Below are positions 1 to 8,226 of a stretch of DNA of 41,765 nucleotides, piece by piece. Made by a program: the position numbers and the translations under genes. The DNA lies in contig CAJFTT010000044.1 in assembly GCA_904420005.1 (NCBI GenBank), forward strand, positions 1 to 41,765, read 5' to 3'. The notes under the pieces were generated by a model, which was given only the letters and a program-made list of their open reading frames with translations, was not told the origin of the DNA and ran no database searches. Positions within the stretch are counted from its first letter, which is position 1. Each line of letters starts with the position of its first letter. The DNA is from Candidatus Tabaqchalia intestinavium. Its GTDB lineage: Bacteria; Bacillota; Clostridia; Oscillospirales; CAJFTT01.

Positions 1-114
1 AACTATACCCTATAAGGCTCCGTCCTTCTACTTTTTTATTCGCTTTTTCTTGCCCTGCTGTCCAATATGTATTGTAGCTCTACAAAAAAAGCCCGGTTCT
101 TTTTTCGCGCGCCC

Positions 115-143
115 TTGACACACAGGCCGGCGCGTGGTATAAT
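115..143 (+). promoter_or_regulatory. Sigma-A type promoter of the riboswitch-ATPase unit
   Basis: A perfect TTGACA (115-120) and a perfect TATAAT (138-143) are separated by 17 bp. Transcription would begin near 150, just before the riboswitch. Bases 1-114 hold no gene that I can recognise. Confidence 0.9.
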
Positions 144-160
144 ACCCCCACAATTGAAAA

Positions 161-295
161 TGCCCATGAGGGAGTAATTGGCGCGAGCGATCGCGTGGCA
201 ACGTCAACAACCGGCGGCTCTGCCGTCTGGCTAGCCTTAAATAATGAGACTCATGTATAACCTTCGCGCTTATACATGAACCTCCCGTGTGGTGA
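161..295 (+). promoter_or_regulatory. yybP-ykoY (manganese) riboswitch aptamer
   Basis: The leader carries the conserved core of the yybP-ykoY family: GGGAGTA near the 5' side (170-176), the ACGTCAACAA segment (204-213), TGAGAC (244-249), and a hairpin of TCATGTATA (251-259) with TATACATGA (271-279). The outer helix closes by pairing around CATGAGG with CCTCCCGTG (281-289). This class binds Mn2+ and switches on genes for metal export or handling, including P-type ATPases, which fits the gene downstream. The identification is by eye from remembered consensus, not by a covariance model. Confidence 0.85.
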
Positions 296-299
296 GAGT

Positions 300-338
300 G
301 ATCCAGTGTGACCGCGAAGGTCGTGCCGGGTCTTTTTT
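300..338 (+). terminator. Riboswitch-controlled intrinsic terminator
   Basis: GATCC and GTGTGACC pair with GGTCGTGC and GGGTC around a GCGAA loop (300-332), followed by six T. It lies between aptamer and start codon, so the riboswitch most likely works by transcription termination, with metal binding favouring read-through. Confidence 0.8.
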
Positions 339-372
339 GATTGTCCATCTCAACACACAGGAGGAATGCAAC

Positions 373-3018
373 ATGGACGCACACCGCATGCAGCCGCAGC
401 AGGTGCTCGACGCGCTGGGCGTCGACGCTGCGCAGGGCCTGAATTCGGCGGATGTCCCGGCGCGCCGCGAACGCTACGGCGCGAATGAATTCACCCGGGA
501 AAAGCCGCCTTCGGTCTTTCGGCGGATCCTGGAGAACCTCAAGGATCCGATGCTCGTCATGCTCATCATCGCCGTCGCCATCACGCTGGGGGTCAACCTG
601 TTCCAGTATTTCACCGGCGGACATGCCGACTTTGTGGAATGTCTCGGCATCTTCATCGCCATCGCGCTGTCGGTCGGCATCACCGTGGTCATGGAGGGCA
701 AGAGCGCCAAGGCGTTCGAGGCGCTCAGCCGCATGAATGAGAACGTCGTCGTGCGGGTCATTCGCGACGGGCAGACGCAGCTGCTGCCGCAGCAGGCGCT
801 GGTGGTGGGCGACGTGCTGCTGCTGGGCACCGGGGATCGGCTGCCGGCGGACGGCCGACTGCTGGAGAGCACCGCCCTGCTCGCGGACGAATCCTCCCTC
901 ACCGGCGAGAGCGTCCCGGTGCATAAGGACGCCGGCTTCGTATGCGAGGGGGAAGCGACGCCCATCGCCGAGCGCGCGAACATGCTCTATTCCGGCTGCT
1001 TCGTCACGGGCGGCAGCGGCAAAATGGTCGTCACCGCCGTGGGGGATCAGACGGAATTCGGCAAGATCGCGCGCGAGCTGACGCGCGCGGGCCAGAGCAC
1101 CACGCCGCTGCAGGAGAAGCTGGCCAAGCTCGGAAAGCGCATCGCGCTGCTGGGTACGATCGCCGCGGCGCTGGCGTTCGTCGTGCAGCTGGTGATGGAG
1201 ATCGTCCATGGCACCGCGTCGTTTGATTCCATCTCCCAGATTTTCATCACCAGCATCGTGCTCGTGGTGGCGGCGGTGCCGGAGGGCCTGACGACCATCG
1301 TGGCGGTGTCGCTGGCGATGAACGTCATCAAGATGAGCCGCAACAACGCGCTGGTCAAGAAAATGGCCGCCTGCGAGACGGTGGGCAGCGTCAACGTCAT
1401 CTGCTCCGACAAGACCGGCACCCTCACGCAGAACCGCATGACCGTCGAGCAGGTATGCGACCACGGCACGCTCGTCGCGCCGGCGGAAACGCGCAGCGCC
1501 GTGCTGCTGGAGAATTTCTGCATCAACGGCACCGCCGACGTGGATTTCTCCGGCGACACGCCGAAATTCCTCGGCAACCCGACCGAGTGCGCGCTGCTCG
1601 TCGCGGCCCGGCACGCGGGGCAGGATTACACGGCGCTGCGCGAGGTGGCCGACGTCGTGCATACCTATCCCTTCTCTTCCGACGTCAAGCGCATGACGAC
1701 CATCGTGCGCATCACGGGCGGCTGGCGGGCCTACATGAAAGGCAGCCCGGAAAAGGTGCTGTCCATGTGCGCGTCCGGCGGCGAGGGGATGGAGGAGAAG
1801 ATCACGTCCTTCCAGGAGAAGGCTTTCCGCGTGATCGGCTTTGCCCATCGGGATTTCACCGAGCTGCCTGACCCGGAGACGCAGCGCGACGAGATCGAGC
1901 GGGAGATGCAGTTTGACGGCTTCGTCGCCATCCGCGACCCCATCCGCCCCGAGGTGCTCGAGGCGGTCAAGAGCTGCCGCGGCGCGGGAATCGAGGTCAA
2001 GATGCTCACCGGCGACAACCTCGTCACCGCCTCTGCCATCGCGACGGAGCTGGGAATCCTCGACGAGGGGCATGTCGCCGTGGAGGCGGGCGAGCTGGAA
2101 GCGCTGGACAACGAAGCGCTGGCTGCGCGGCTGCCGTCGATCCGCGTCATCGCGCGCTCGACGCCCGGCATCAAGATGCGCGTCGTCAACGCGCTCAAGG
2201 CGCGCGGCAACGTTGTGGCCGTGACGGGCGACGGCGTCAACGACGCCCCGGCTATCAAGAACGCCGACGTCGGCGTCGCGATGGGCATCACGGGGACGGA
2301 GGTCTCCAAGGAAGCCAGCGATATCGTGCTGCTCGACGACTCCTTCTCCACCATCGTCACCGCCGTGCAGTGGGGGCGGAGCATCTTTGAGAATTTCCAG
2401 CGCCTGATCCTGTTCCAGCTGACGGTCAACGTTTCCTCCGTGCTGGCGGTGCTGCTGTGCATCTTCCTGGGCTATCCGGCGCCCTTCACCGCGCTGCAGC
2501 TGCTGTGGATCAACATCATCATGGACGGCCCGCCCGCGCTGGCGCTCGGCCTGGAGCCGCGCGGGGACGACCTGATGCAGCGCGCGCCGACGCCGCGCAG
2601 CGCCAGCATCCTCACCCGCGACATGCTCGCGCGCATCGGCTGCACGGCGGTGTATATCTTCGGCATTTTCCTCGCGCAGCGCATCGGCAACTTCCTCGGC
2701 GCGGCGGAAGCGGAAATGGCGACAGTGCTCTTCACGATGTTCGTCGTGGCGCAGCTGTTCAACGCCCTGTGCTGCCGGGAAATGGGCGACGCCTGGATCG
2801 GCCGCCACCTGCTGCGCAACCGGCTGCTGCTGCTCATCCTGCCCGTGACGTTCCTGCTGCAGGTCGTCATCGTGCAGTGGGGCGGGGCGCTGTTTGATAC
2901 GGTGCCGCTGTCGCTTGCCATGTGGGGGAAAATCCTGCTGGTCGGCCTGACGGTCATCCCCGTGTCGGAGCTGTGCCGGCTGGTGCTGCGTCTGCTGCGC
3001 CGCCGGAAGAAAGCCTGA
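373..3018 (+). CDS. Cation-translocating P-type ATPase (Ca2+/Mn2+ type)
   Basis: 881-residue PII-type (SERCA/PMR1-like) ATPase in the membrane that uses ATP to export divalent cation. Visible motifs: actuator LTGES at 176-180, phosphorylation DKTGTLT with Asp346, hinge TGDGVNDAP at 618-626. Transport residues are intact: VPEGL with Glu304 in M4 and NIIMD with Asn714 and Asp718 in M6, the pattern of Ca2+ site II in SERCA. About ten membrane helices are expected and the C-terminus is basic (RRRKKA). The start at 373 follows GGAGG with about 7-nt spacing; the frame is open further upstream but that part is riboswitch RNA. The Mn2+ riboswitch in front suggests that manganese is a physiological substrate or at least the inducer; Ca2+ remains possible from the family alone. 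Confidence 0.95.
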   Translation: MDAHRMQPQQVLDALGVDAAQGLNSADVPARRERYGANEFTREKPPSVFRRILENLKDPMLVMLIIAVAITLGVNLFQYFTGGHADFVECLGIFIAIALSVGITVVMEGKSAKAFEALSRMNENVVVRVIRDGQTQLLPQQALVVGDVLLLGTGDRLPADGRLLESTALLADESSLTGESVPVHKDAGFVCEGEATPIAERANMLYSGCFVTGGSGKMVVTAVGDQTEFGKIARELTRAGQSTTPLQEKLAKLGKRIALLGTIAAALAFVVQLVMEIVHGTASFDSISQIFITSIVLVVAAVPEGLTTIVAVSLAMNVIKMSRNNALVKKMAACETVGSVNVICSDKTGTLTQNRMTVEQVCDHGTLVAPAETRSAVLLENFCINGTADVDFSGDTPKFLGNPTECALLVAARHAGQDYTALREVADVVHTYPFSSDVKRMTTIVRITGGWRAYMKGSPEKVLSMCASGGEGMEEKITSFQEKAFRVIGFAHRDFTELPDPETQRDEIEREMQFDGFVAIRDPIRPEVLEAVKSCRGAGIEVKMLTGDNLVTASAIATELGILDEGHVAVEAGELEALDNEALAARLPSIRVIARSTPGIKMRVVNALKARGNVVAVTGDGVNDAPAIKNADVGVAMGITGTEVSKEASDIVLLDDSFSTIVTAVQWGRSIFENFQRLILFQLTVNVSSVLAVLLCIFLGYPAPFTALQLLWINIIMDGPPALALGLEPRGDDLMQRAPTPRSASILTRDMLARIGCTAVYIFGIFLAQRIGNFLGAAEAEMATVLFTMFVVAQLFNALCCREMGDAWIGRHLLRNRLLLLILPVTFLLQVVIVQWGGALFDTVPLSLAMWGKILLVGLTVIPVSELCRLVLRLLRRRKKA

Positions 3019-3092
3019 CCGGCCCGGCGCCGGGACGCCTTCTCTGCAATATACCTGCAATATATAGGAAGAAAAACCGGTTCCCAAAGCGG

Positions 3093-3134
3093 CCGGGAAG
3101 GAGGCGCGTCCGCCGCGCCCCTTCCCGGTTTTTT
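3093..3134 (+). terminator. Intrinsic terminator after the P-type ATPase
   Basis: CCGGGAAG (3093-3100) pairs with CTTCCCGG (3121-3128), with an inner GGCGCG/CGCGCC pairing, followed by six T. Confidence 0.85.
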
Positions 3135-3159
3135 CTTCGGGGCCGGCTGGCGCAGGAAC

Positions 3160-3365
3160 GCCCCGGCCGCACGGGCAGTCGGGTAAAGGTGTCGTCCCGG
3201 CCGGTATGCGAAATAGCTGCCCCGCCCCGCGCAGTCTGGCGAAGGTTCGCGCCGCCCGGCGCGGCAAAGGGCAACCTCCCCCTCGCAGTCGGGCGGACAA
3301 GGCCGGCACACGCACACAGGGAAAGGGGGCTGCATTCCTGTCCGCACGCAGCTGGGCGCCCAAAA
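3160..3365. repeat. Short degenerate repeat field (GCAGTC-GGGCG units)
   Basis: The gene-free stretch 3135-3522 contains four related blocks of the form CCCCG..CGCAGTCGGGCG..AAGG around 3161, 3221, 3277 and 3336, spaced 54-63 bp. They resemble, weakly, the repeat fields at 8227-8680 and 14590-14850. No coding region is supported here. Confidence 0.3.
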
Positions 3366-3522
3366 CCGCGCCGGGACCCTACGGCCAATATGCATGCCCG
3401 CCCCGCGCCCGCGGCAGGGGGTGCGGCGGACGTCCCCCGGCTCCCGCCCTGCGGGATGGATTTTCGCCCTCCGCGCCCGCGCGCCGTGACGCGATTGAGA
3501 CATACGACGGGCAGGATTTCCC

Positions 3523-3551
3523 TTGCGCATCCGGCCGGCGTTTGCTATAAT
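3523..3551 (+). promoter_or_regulatory. Promoter of the zinc-ribbon/DUF2007 gene
   Basis: TTGCGC (3523-3528), 17-bp spacer, perfect TATAAT (3546-3551), 52 bp before the start codon. Confidence 0.75.
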
Positions 3552-3603
3552 AAGAACAAATTCAATACGCCGTCAGACGCGGCGCGGTGGGAGGTTGACG
3601 CAT

Positions 3604-4146
3604 ATGCCGTATTGTCCAAACTGCAAGAGGGATTTCGAGCCGGGCGTGAAGGTGTGCGCCTTCTGTGAAGAGCCGCTGGTGGAGCGCCTGGAGGAGGAGA
3701 CGCCCGCCCAGCAGGAGAGCGCGCAGACGGAGCAGGCGTTTTTCGACGCGCATCCCGACGCGCGCGTGATTTACACCACGTTCCTGCCGCCGCAGGCCGC
3801 CCAGATCGAGGCCGCGCTGGGGCGCGCGAGGATCCCCTGCTTCGTCCGGGTCGTCGATCAGGACGAGGAATGCGGCGTGGAGCTGCTGGGGCAGCCGTTT
3901 GATTTCCTGCTGGATATTTACGTGCCGGAGGAGGCCGCCGAGCCGGCGCAGAAGGTGCTCGAGGACGTGGTGGGCCTGGTGTTCGCGGACGACGCGGAGA
4001 TCGCGGCCTATGCGGAGTACGAAGACGATGAGGCGGAGTACGAGGACGAGGCGGAGCCGACCGGCGAGGACGGCGCGCCGCTGCCGCCCGAGCAGGAGGA
4101 GGAAGAGGAGGCCGAGCTGCGCCGGCTGGACGGGGACGAGCGATAA
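3604..4146 (+). CDS. Zinc-ribbon DUF2007 domain protein
   Basis: 180 residues. The N-terminus is a short zinc ribbon with CPNC (4-7) and CAFC (18-21). Residues about 50-115 (VIYTTFLPPQAAQIEAAL through LDIYVPEEAAEPAQKVLE) match the DUF2007 'putative prokaryotic signal transducing' fold, a small ferredoxin-like module. The last 50 residues are strongly acidic. The start was placed at the ATG after GGGAGG because the cysteine pairs begin right there; the frame is open upstream but contains the promoter. Function unknown; a ligand- or protein-binding role is only inferred. It has its own promoter and sits 130 bp before the TIM-barrel gene. Confidence 0.8.
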   Translation: MPYCPNCKRDFEPGVKVCAFCEEPLVERLEEETPAQQESAQTEQAFFDAHPDARVIYTTFLPPQAAQIEAALGRARIPCFVRVVDQDEECGVELLGQPFDFLLDIYVPEEAAEPAQKVLEDVVGLVFADDAEIAAYAEYEDDEAEYEDEAEPTGEDGAPLPPEQEEEEEAELRRLDGDER

Positions 4147-4276
4147 GCCCCCGGTGCACGGCGCACAGCGGCCCAAAGCGCAAGCGCGGCCGGGCCTGCC
4201 CCAATGGGGCGGCAACGGGGCGGCGCGCTCCGCGGCGCAGGTATACCGGGCGGCCGACGAGCAAAGGAGGAACCGC

Positions 4277-5125
4277 ATGCAGCATACGTTTCGCATTTCG
4301 GGCTTCGCCGATGAGGCCAGCCCCTCTCTGGAAGGGCAGATCCGCGTGCTCCGGCAGGAACGCATGGAGTGGATCGATCTGCGCGTCGTGGACGGCAGAA
4401 ACGTCGTCGACCTGACCGACGAGGCGCTCGCGGAGGCCGCGCGGCGGCTGGAGGCGGCGGGGATCCGCGTCTCCTGCATCGCCTCCCCGGTCGGCAAGAT
4501 CCCCTTCGACGCGCCCATCGGCCCGGAAGTGGAGCGGCTGCGCCGCGCCATCGCCGCCGCGCAGCGGTTGGGGACGCCGTATGTGCGGATTTTCAGCTTT
4601 TTCCTGCCGCAGGCGGAGGCCGATGCGCTCGCCGGCCCGGTGCTCGAGCGGGTGGAAGCCTTCGTGCGGGCGGCGGAGGGCACGGGCGTGCGGCTGCTGC
4701 ACGAGAATGAAAAAGGCATTTTCGGCGACACGGCGGCGCGCTGCCTGCAGCTGCACCGGACGTTTGGCGACGCGCTGGGCGCGATTTTTGACCCGGCCAA
4801 TTTCCTGCAATGCGGCGAGCGGCCGTGGGAAGCCTTCGAGGCGCTCGCGCCCTATGTGGAATATATGCACATCAAGGACGCGCGCCTGGGGCAGATGGAG
4901 GTCGTTCCCGCCGGCATGGGCGACGGACGGCTCGCGGACATCCTGCGTCAGCTCGCGGCGCGCGACGGGCTGGTGCTCAGCCTGGAGCCGCATCTTGCGG
5001 CCTCCCCCTGGATGGAGCAGATCATGGCGCGGGAGCGGATCCCGCGCGCCGCAGCCGGCAGCGTGCAGCCGGAGGAGCTTTTCTCCCTGGCGCACCGCGC
5101 GCTCGAGAAGCTGCTCTCCGCCTGA
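4277..5125 (+). CDS. Sugar phosphate isomerase/epimerase-like TIM-barrel protein
   Basis: 282 residues, ATG after AAAGGAGG. The sequence has the xylose-isomerase-like (AP endonuclease 2 family) TIM-barrel pattern: an N-terminal GFADE segment, WIDLRVVDGRNV, a strand YVRIFSFF, the metal-ligand region LLHENEKGIFGD, then FDPANFLQCGE, EYMHIKDARLG and a C-terminal LVLSLEPHL strand. The Glu, Asp, His and Glu at these strand ends are the usual divalent-metal ligands. Cytoplasmic; substrate not predictable, since members act on sugars, inositols or hydroxypyruvate. It precedes leuD by 157 bp, but no functional link to leucine synthesis is evident. Confidence 0.8.
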   Translation: MQHTFRISGFADEASPSLEGQIRVLRQERMEWIDLRVVDGRNVVDLTDEALAEAARRLEAAGIRVSCIASPVGKIPFDAPIGPEVERLRRAIAAAQRLGTPYVRIFSFFLPQAEADALAGPVLERVEAFVRAAEGTGVRLLHENEKGIFGDTAARCLQLHRTFGDALGAIFDPANFLQCGERPWEAFEALAPYVEYMHIKDARLGQMEVVPAGMGDGRLADILRQLAARDGLVLSLEPHLAASPWMEQIMARERIPRAAAGSVQPEELFSLAHRALEKLLSA

Positions 5126-5282
5126 CGGCGGGCGATACCCCAGGCAGAGCGGAGCGCGGCCGGGCGGCGGAGAATGCGCGGCGCATGAGGCCGGCGCGGG
5201 CAGCGGCACGGCGCAGCCGCAGGGTCTCCCGGAGAGCGGCCGTCGCGCAGGGCCCCGCGCAATTACGGAAAGAAGGGTAATC

Positions 5283-5777
5283 ATGCAACTGGAAGGCAAT
5301 GTGCACGTTTTCGGCGACCATATCGACACAGACGTCATCATCCCGGCGCGGTATCTCAACACCAGCGACCCGGCCGAGCTTGCGCGGCACTGCATGGAGG
5401 ACGCCGATCCCGATTTCGCCGCGTGCGTGCAGGCGGGCGACCTGATCGTGGGGGGCGAGAATTTCGGCTGCGGCTCCTCGCGGGAGCACGCGCCCATCGC
5501 CATCCGCGCGGCCGGCGTGCAGTGCGTGGTGGCGCGCAGCTTCGCGCGGATTTTTTTCCGCAACGCCATCAACATCGGCCTGCCCATCTTTGAATGCCCG
5601 ACGCTGGAGGGCGTGCGCACAGGCGACCGGCTGCGCGTGGACGCCGACGCGGGCGAGGTGGTCGATCTCACGCAGGGGCGGCGCTTCGCCATCCAGCCAC
5701 TGCCGCCTTTCATGAAGGACCTGCTGGAGGCGGGCGGGCTGATGCCCTATATCGCCCGGCAGCGGGAGCAGGCGTGA
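5283..5777 (+). CDS. leuD: 3-isopropylmalate dehydratase small subunit
   Basis: 164 residues, the short archaeal/clostridial LeuD type. It supplies the swivel domain of isopropylmalate isomerase, which converts 2-isopropylmalate to 3-isopropylmalate in leucine synthesis. Visible signatures are DHIDTDVIIPARYL at the N-terminus, GGENFGCGSSREHAP (the aconitase swivel motif) and SFARIFFRNAINIGLP. It needs a large iron-sulfur subunit, LeuC, which is normally encoded directly upstream; here the upstream gene is a TIM-barrel protein instead. leuB follows after 52 bp. A role as homoaconitase small subunit cannot be excluded by sequence alone, but the leuB neighbour favours leucine. Confidence 0.92.
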   Translation: MQLEGNVHVFGDHIDTDVIIPARYLNTSDPAELARHCMEDADPDFAACVQAGDLIVGGENFGCGSSREHAPIAIRAAGVQCVVARSFARIFFRNAINIGLPIFECPTLEGVRTGDRLRVDADAGEVVDLTQGRRFAIQPLPPFMKDLLEAGGLMPYIARQREQA

Positions 5778-5829
5778 AAGCAGGCTTGAAGGAACCATCC
5801 CGCCGGTGCGGGAGAAAGGCGGTGAACGG

Positions 5830-6894
5830 ATGAAGGAATATCGGATCGCGCTGCTGCCGGGAGACGGCATCGGGCCGGAGGTCGTCGCCCCGGCTGTGCA
5901 GGCGCTGGAGGCGGCGGGGCGGCTGTTTGGGTTCTCCCTGCGCTTCGAGACGGCGCGCATCGGCGGCGCGGCCATCGATGCGGACGGCACGCCGCTGCCG
6001 GAGGAGACGCTGGCCGTCTGCCGGCGCAGCGACGCGGCGCTCATGGGCGCGGTCGGCGGGCCGAAATGGGATACGCTGCCCGGCGACCGGCGGCCGGAAG
6101 CCGGCCTGCTCGGCATCCGCGGCGCGCTGGGGCTGTTCGCCAACCTGCGCCCGGCGAAGGTCTTTTCCCCGCTCGCGGACGCCTCCCCGGTGAAAAACGC
6201 CGGGCAGATGGACGTGCTGGTCGTGCGGGAGCTGACGGGCGGGATCTATTTCGGGCGGCGCGGCCGGCTGACGCAGGACGGCGTCGCGGCGGCGTTTGAC
6301 ACCGAGCAATACAGCGTGCCGGAGATCGAGCGCATCGCGCGCGCGGCCTTCGACGCGGCGGCGCGCCGGCGCGGGAAGCTCGCCAGCGTCGACAAAGCCA
6401 ACGTCCTCGAATCCTCGCGCCTGTGGCGGGAGACGGTGACGCGCGTCGCGCGCGAATATCCGCAGATCGAAACGGAGCATCTTTACGTCGACAACGCCGC
6501 GATGCAGCTCATCCGCCGGCCCGGGAGCTTCGACGTGGTGCTCGCGTCGAACCTGTTCGGCGACATTCTGTCGGACGAAGCGGCGATGCTCAGCGGCTCG
6601 ATCGGTCTGCTGCCGTCGGCGTCGCTCGGGGCGGGCGCGTTCGGCCTTTATGAGCCGGTGCACGGCTCTGCGCCAGACATCGCGGGGCAGGACAGGGCCA
6701 ATCCGCTCGCGACGATCCTTTCCGCGGCGATGCTGCTGCGGCATTCCCTCGGGGAGACCGCCGCGGCTGACCGGCTGGAGGCGGCCGTGGACGCCGCACT
6801 GGCCGTCTGCCGCACGCCGGATCTGCCGGCCGCCGGGCTTCCGGTCGTGGGGACCGCCGCCATGGGCGAAGCTGTGCTGGACGCGCTGCGTTAA
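5830..6894 (+). CDS. leuB: 3-isopropylmalate dehydrogenase
   Basis: 354 residues, typical for the family. It oxidises and decarboxylates 3-isopropylmalate with NAD+, giving the precursor of leucine. Motifs in order: LLPGDGIGPEVV (N-terminal nucleotide loop), LLGIRGALGLFANLRPAK (substrate Arg region), ELTGGIYFG, DKANVLESSRLWRE, NLFGDILSDEAAML and YEPVHGSAPDIAGQ near the cofactor site. The ATG at 5830 is used because GGAGAAAGGCGG lies just upstream and the protein begins as in homologues. Forms a unit with leuD; leuA and leuC are not in the window. Two GC-rich stem-loops (about 6933-6978) follow, without a T-run. Confidence 0.95.
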   Translation: MKEYRIALLPGDGIGPEVVAPAVQALEAAGRLFGFSLRFETARIGGAAIDADGTPLPEETLAVCRRSDAALMGAVGGPKWDTLPGDRRPEAGLLGIRGALGLFANLRPAKVFSPLADASPVKNAGQMDVLVVRELTGGIYFGRRGRLTQDGVAAAFDTEQYSVPEIERIARAAFDAAARRRGKLASVDKANVLESSRLWRETVTRVAREYPQIETEHLYVDNAAMQLIRRPGSFDVVLASNLFGDILSDEAAMLSGSIGLLPSASLGAGAFGLYEPVHGSAPDIAGQDRANPLATILSAAMLLRHSLGETAAADRLEAAVDAALAVCRTPDLPAAGLPVVGTAAMGEAVLDALR

Positions 6895-6997
6895 ATTGGC
6901 GGAATTTGGGCAATACTAGAATACCGGGACCGATCATCGGTCCGGCCGTCTCCCGCGTCGGGAGGCGGCGATACATCAACAGGAAAGAAGGGGCCAC

Positions 6998-7888
6998 ATG
7001 AACACAAGCCAGGTCAGAGCCCGCGCGCGGCAGCTGCTGCGCGGGCATTACGGAATCCCGCTGGTCATCCTCGTCACGACGATCGCCGCCGGGCTGCTGC
7101 TTTTCTATGTGGCGGATCTGCTGCTGGCGGTGCTGGGGATTTTCTCCGTGGAGGACGGGTTTCTTGTTATCGGCACCGATACGCTGGAGGGCTGGCAGAT
7201 GTGGGCGCTGGGCGGCGTGGCGATCCTCGTCGTCGCGGCGGGGCTGCTGTTTGTCTCCGTGCTGCAGCTGGGCGGCTATCGCTGGTTCTTCCGCTTCGCG
7301 GCGGAGCAGCCGGACGGCGCGGGCACGCTGTTTTACTATTTCTCCTCCCCGCGGCGGTACGGCCGGGCGGTGCTGCTGGAGCTGCAGCTCATGCTGCGGA
7401 CGCTGCTGTGGTATGGGCTCCTGCTGCTGCCGGGCCTCGTGCTGTGCGCCTTCGGGATCCTGGCCGCCGGCGGCGTGGACGCCTTCTTCGAGATCCAGGC
7501 GGCGCTGCCAGACAGCGCATTCAATCAGGACGCCTACCTCCTGCTGGGGTTGGGTTCCCTGCTGACCATGGCGGGAGCGCTGATCGCGACGGTGTTCTGC
7601 CTGCGGTACTGGCTCGCGCGGTATATCCTCGTCTCCGACGAGACGGTGACGGCCCGGCAGGCGGTGCGCATCTCGACGCGGATGATGGCCGGCCATATCT
7701 GGGAAACGGTGGGCATGGCCCTGTCTTTCATCGGCTGGTTCCTGCTGACCGTCGTCACCTGCGGGATCAGCCTGCTGTTCGTGCTGCCGTATTTCTCCAT
7801 CGCGATGGCGGTGTTCGCCAAGCAGATCATCGACAGCAACGTCAGCGTCAGCCAGGCGCCGCCTTCCCCGCCCGGCTGGCAGCCGTGA
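6998..7888 (+). CDS. DUF975 family integral membrane protein
   Basis: 296 residues, ATG after AGGAAAGAAGGGG. The N-terminus RARARQLLRGHYGIPLVILV is the typical DUF975 opening (basic helix, LL.G.YG, then a helix). Five to six hydrophobic segments are visible, around residues 20-50, 65-90, 125-155, 185-210 and 240-275, with a conserved AVRISTRMMAGHIWE loop. It sits in the cytoplasmic membrane; the family has no firmly established role. The ending is short and Pro/Ser-rich. It stands alone, 103 bp after leuB, and is followed by two terminators. Confidence 0.8.
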   Translation: MNTSQVRARARQLLRGHYGIPLVILVTTIAAGLLLFYVADLLLAVLGIFSVEDGFLVIGTDTLEGWQMWALGGVAILVVAAGLLFVSVLQLGGYRWFFRFAAEQPDGAGTLFYYFSSPRRYGRAVLLELQLMLRTLLWYGLLLLPGLVLCAFGILAAGGVDAFFEIQAALPDSAFNQDAYLLLGLGSLLTMAGALIATVFCLRYWLARYILVSDETVTARQAVRISTRMMAGHIWETVGMALSFIGWFLLTVVTCGISLLFVLPYFSIAMAVFAKQIIDSNVSVSQAPPSPPGWQP

Positions 7889-7915
7889 AGATCCGGAGAA
7901 GCCATCAAGAAATAG

Positions 7916-7940
7916 AACCACGCGACTATCGCGTGGTTTT
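7916..7940 (+). terminator. Terminator hairpin 1 after the DUF975 gene
   Basis: AACCACGCG (7916-7924) pairs with CGCGTGGTT (7930-7938) and runs into a TTTT tract. Confidence 0.75.
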
Positions 7941-7952
7941 CTTGATACAAGA

Positions 7953-7988
7953 AGAGAGCACGGCAAATTTTGCCGTGCTCTCTCCTTT
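7953..7988. terminator. Terminator hairpin 2 (symmetric, 15-bp stem)
   Basis: AGAGAGCACGGCAAA (7953-7967) pairs perfectly with TTTGCCGTGCTCTCT (7969-7983), followed by CCTTTT. The stem is so symmetric that it may act on both strands; it separates the leu side from the repeat field and the minus-strand sigF operon. Confidence 0.75.
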
Positions 7989-8226
7989 TGCCCCTTCAGG
8001 CGGTTGCGCAAAGGGAAATCCCCCCCGAACGAATGGCTCGCGAATCCCGGAATAGTTCCTTTGCAGATGGTTGTGAATGCTGGCGGAATCCCTCACAGCG
8101 CGCGGTTTGCCGCTGCGGGTTCGCGGCATGGCGCGAAGAACCGCCGGTTCCTGTTGCGGTTGGCGCCGTCTCTTCCGTCAGTCCCTTGCCGGGGCGGGTA
8201 GATACTGAAATATGCGCAGGCGCGGC

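Noticed and set aside
28-3363. Very long open frame antisense to the P-type ATPase
   Set aside because: Composition is Arg/His/Asp-rich without protein-like pattern; it mirrors GC-rich codon structure on the other strand. The same holds for long frames antisense to thrS, the glycoside hydrolase, serC and the surface protein.
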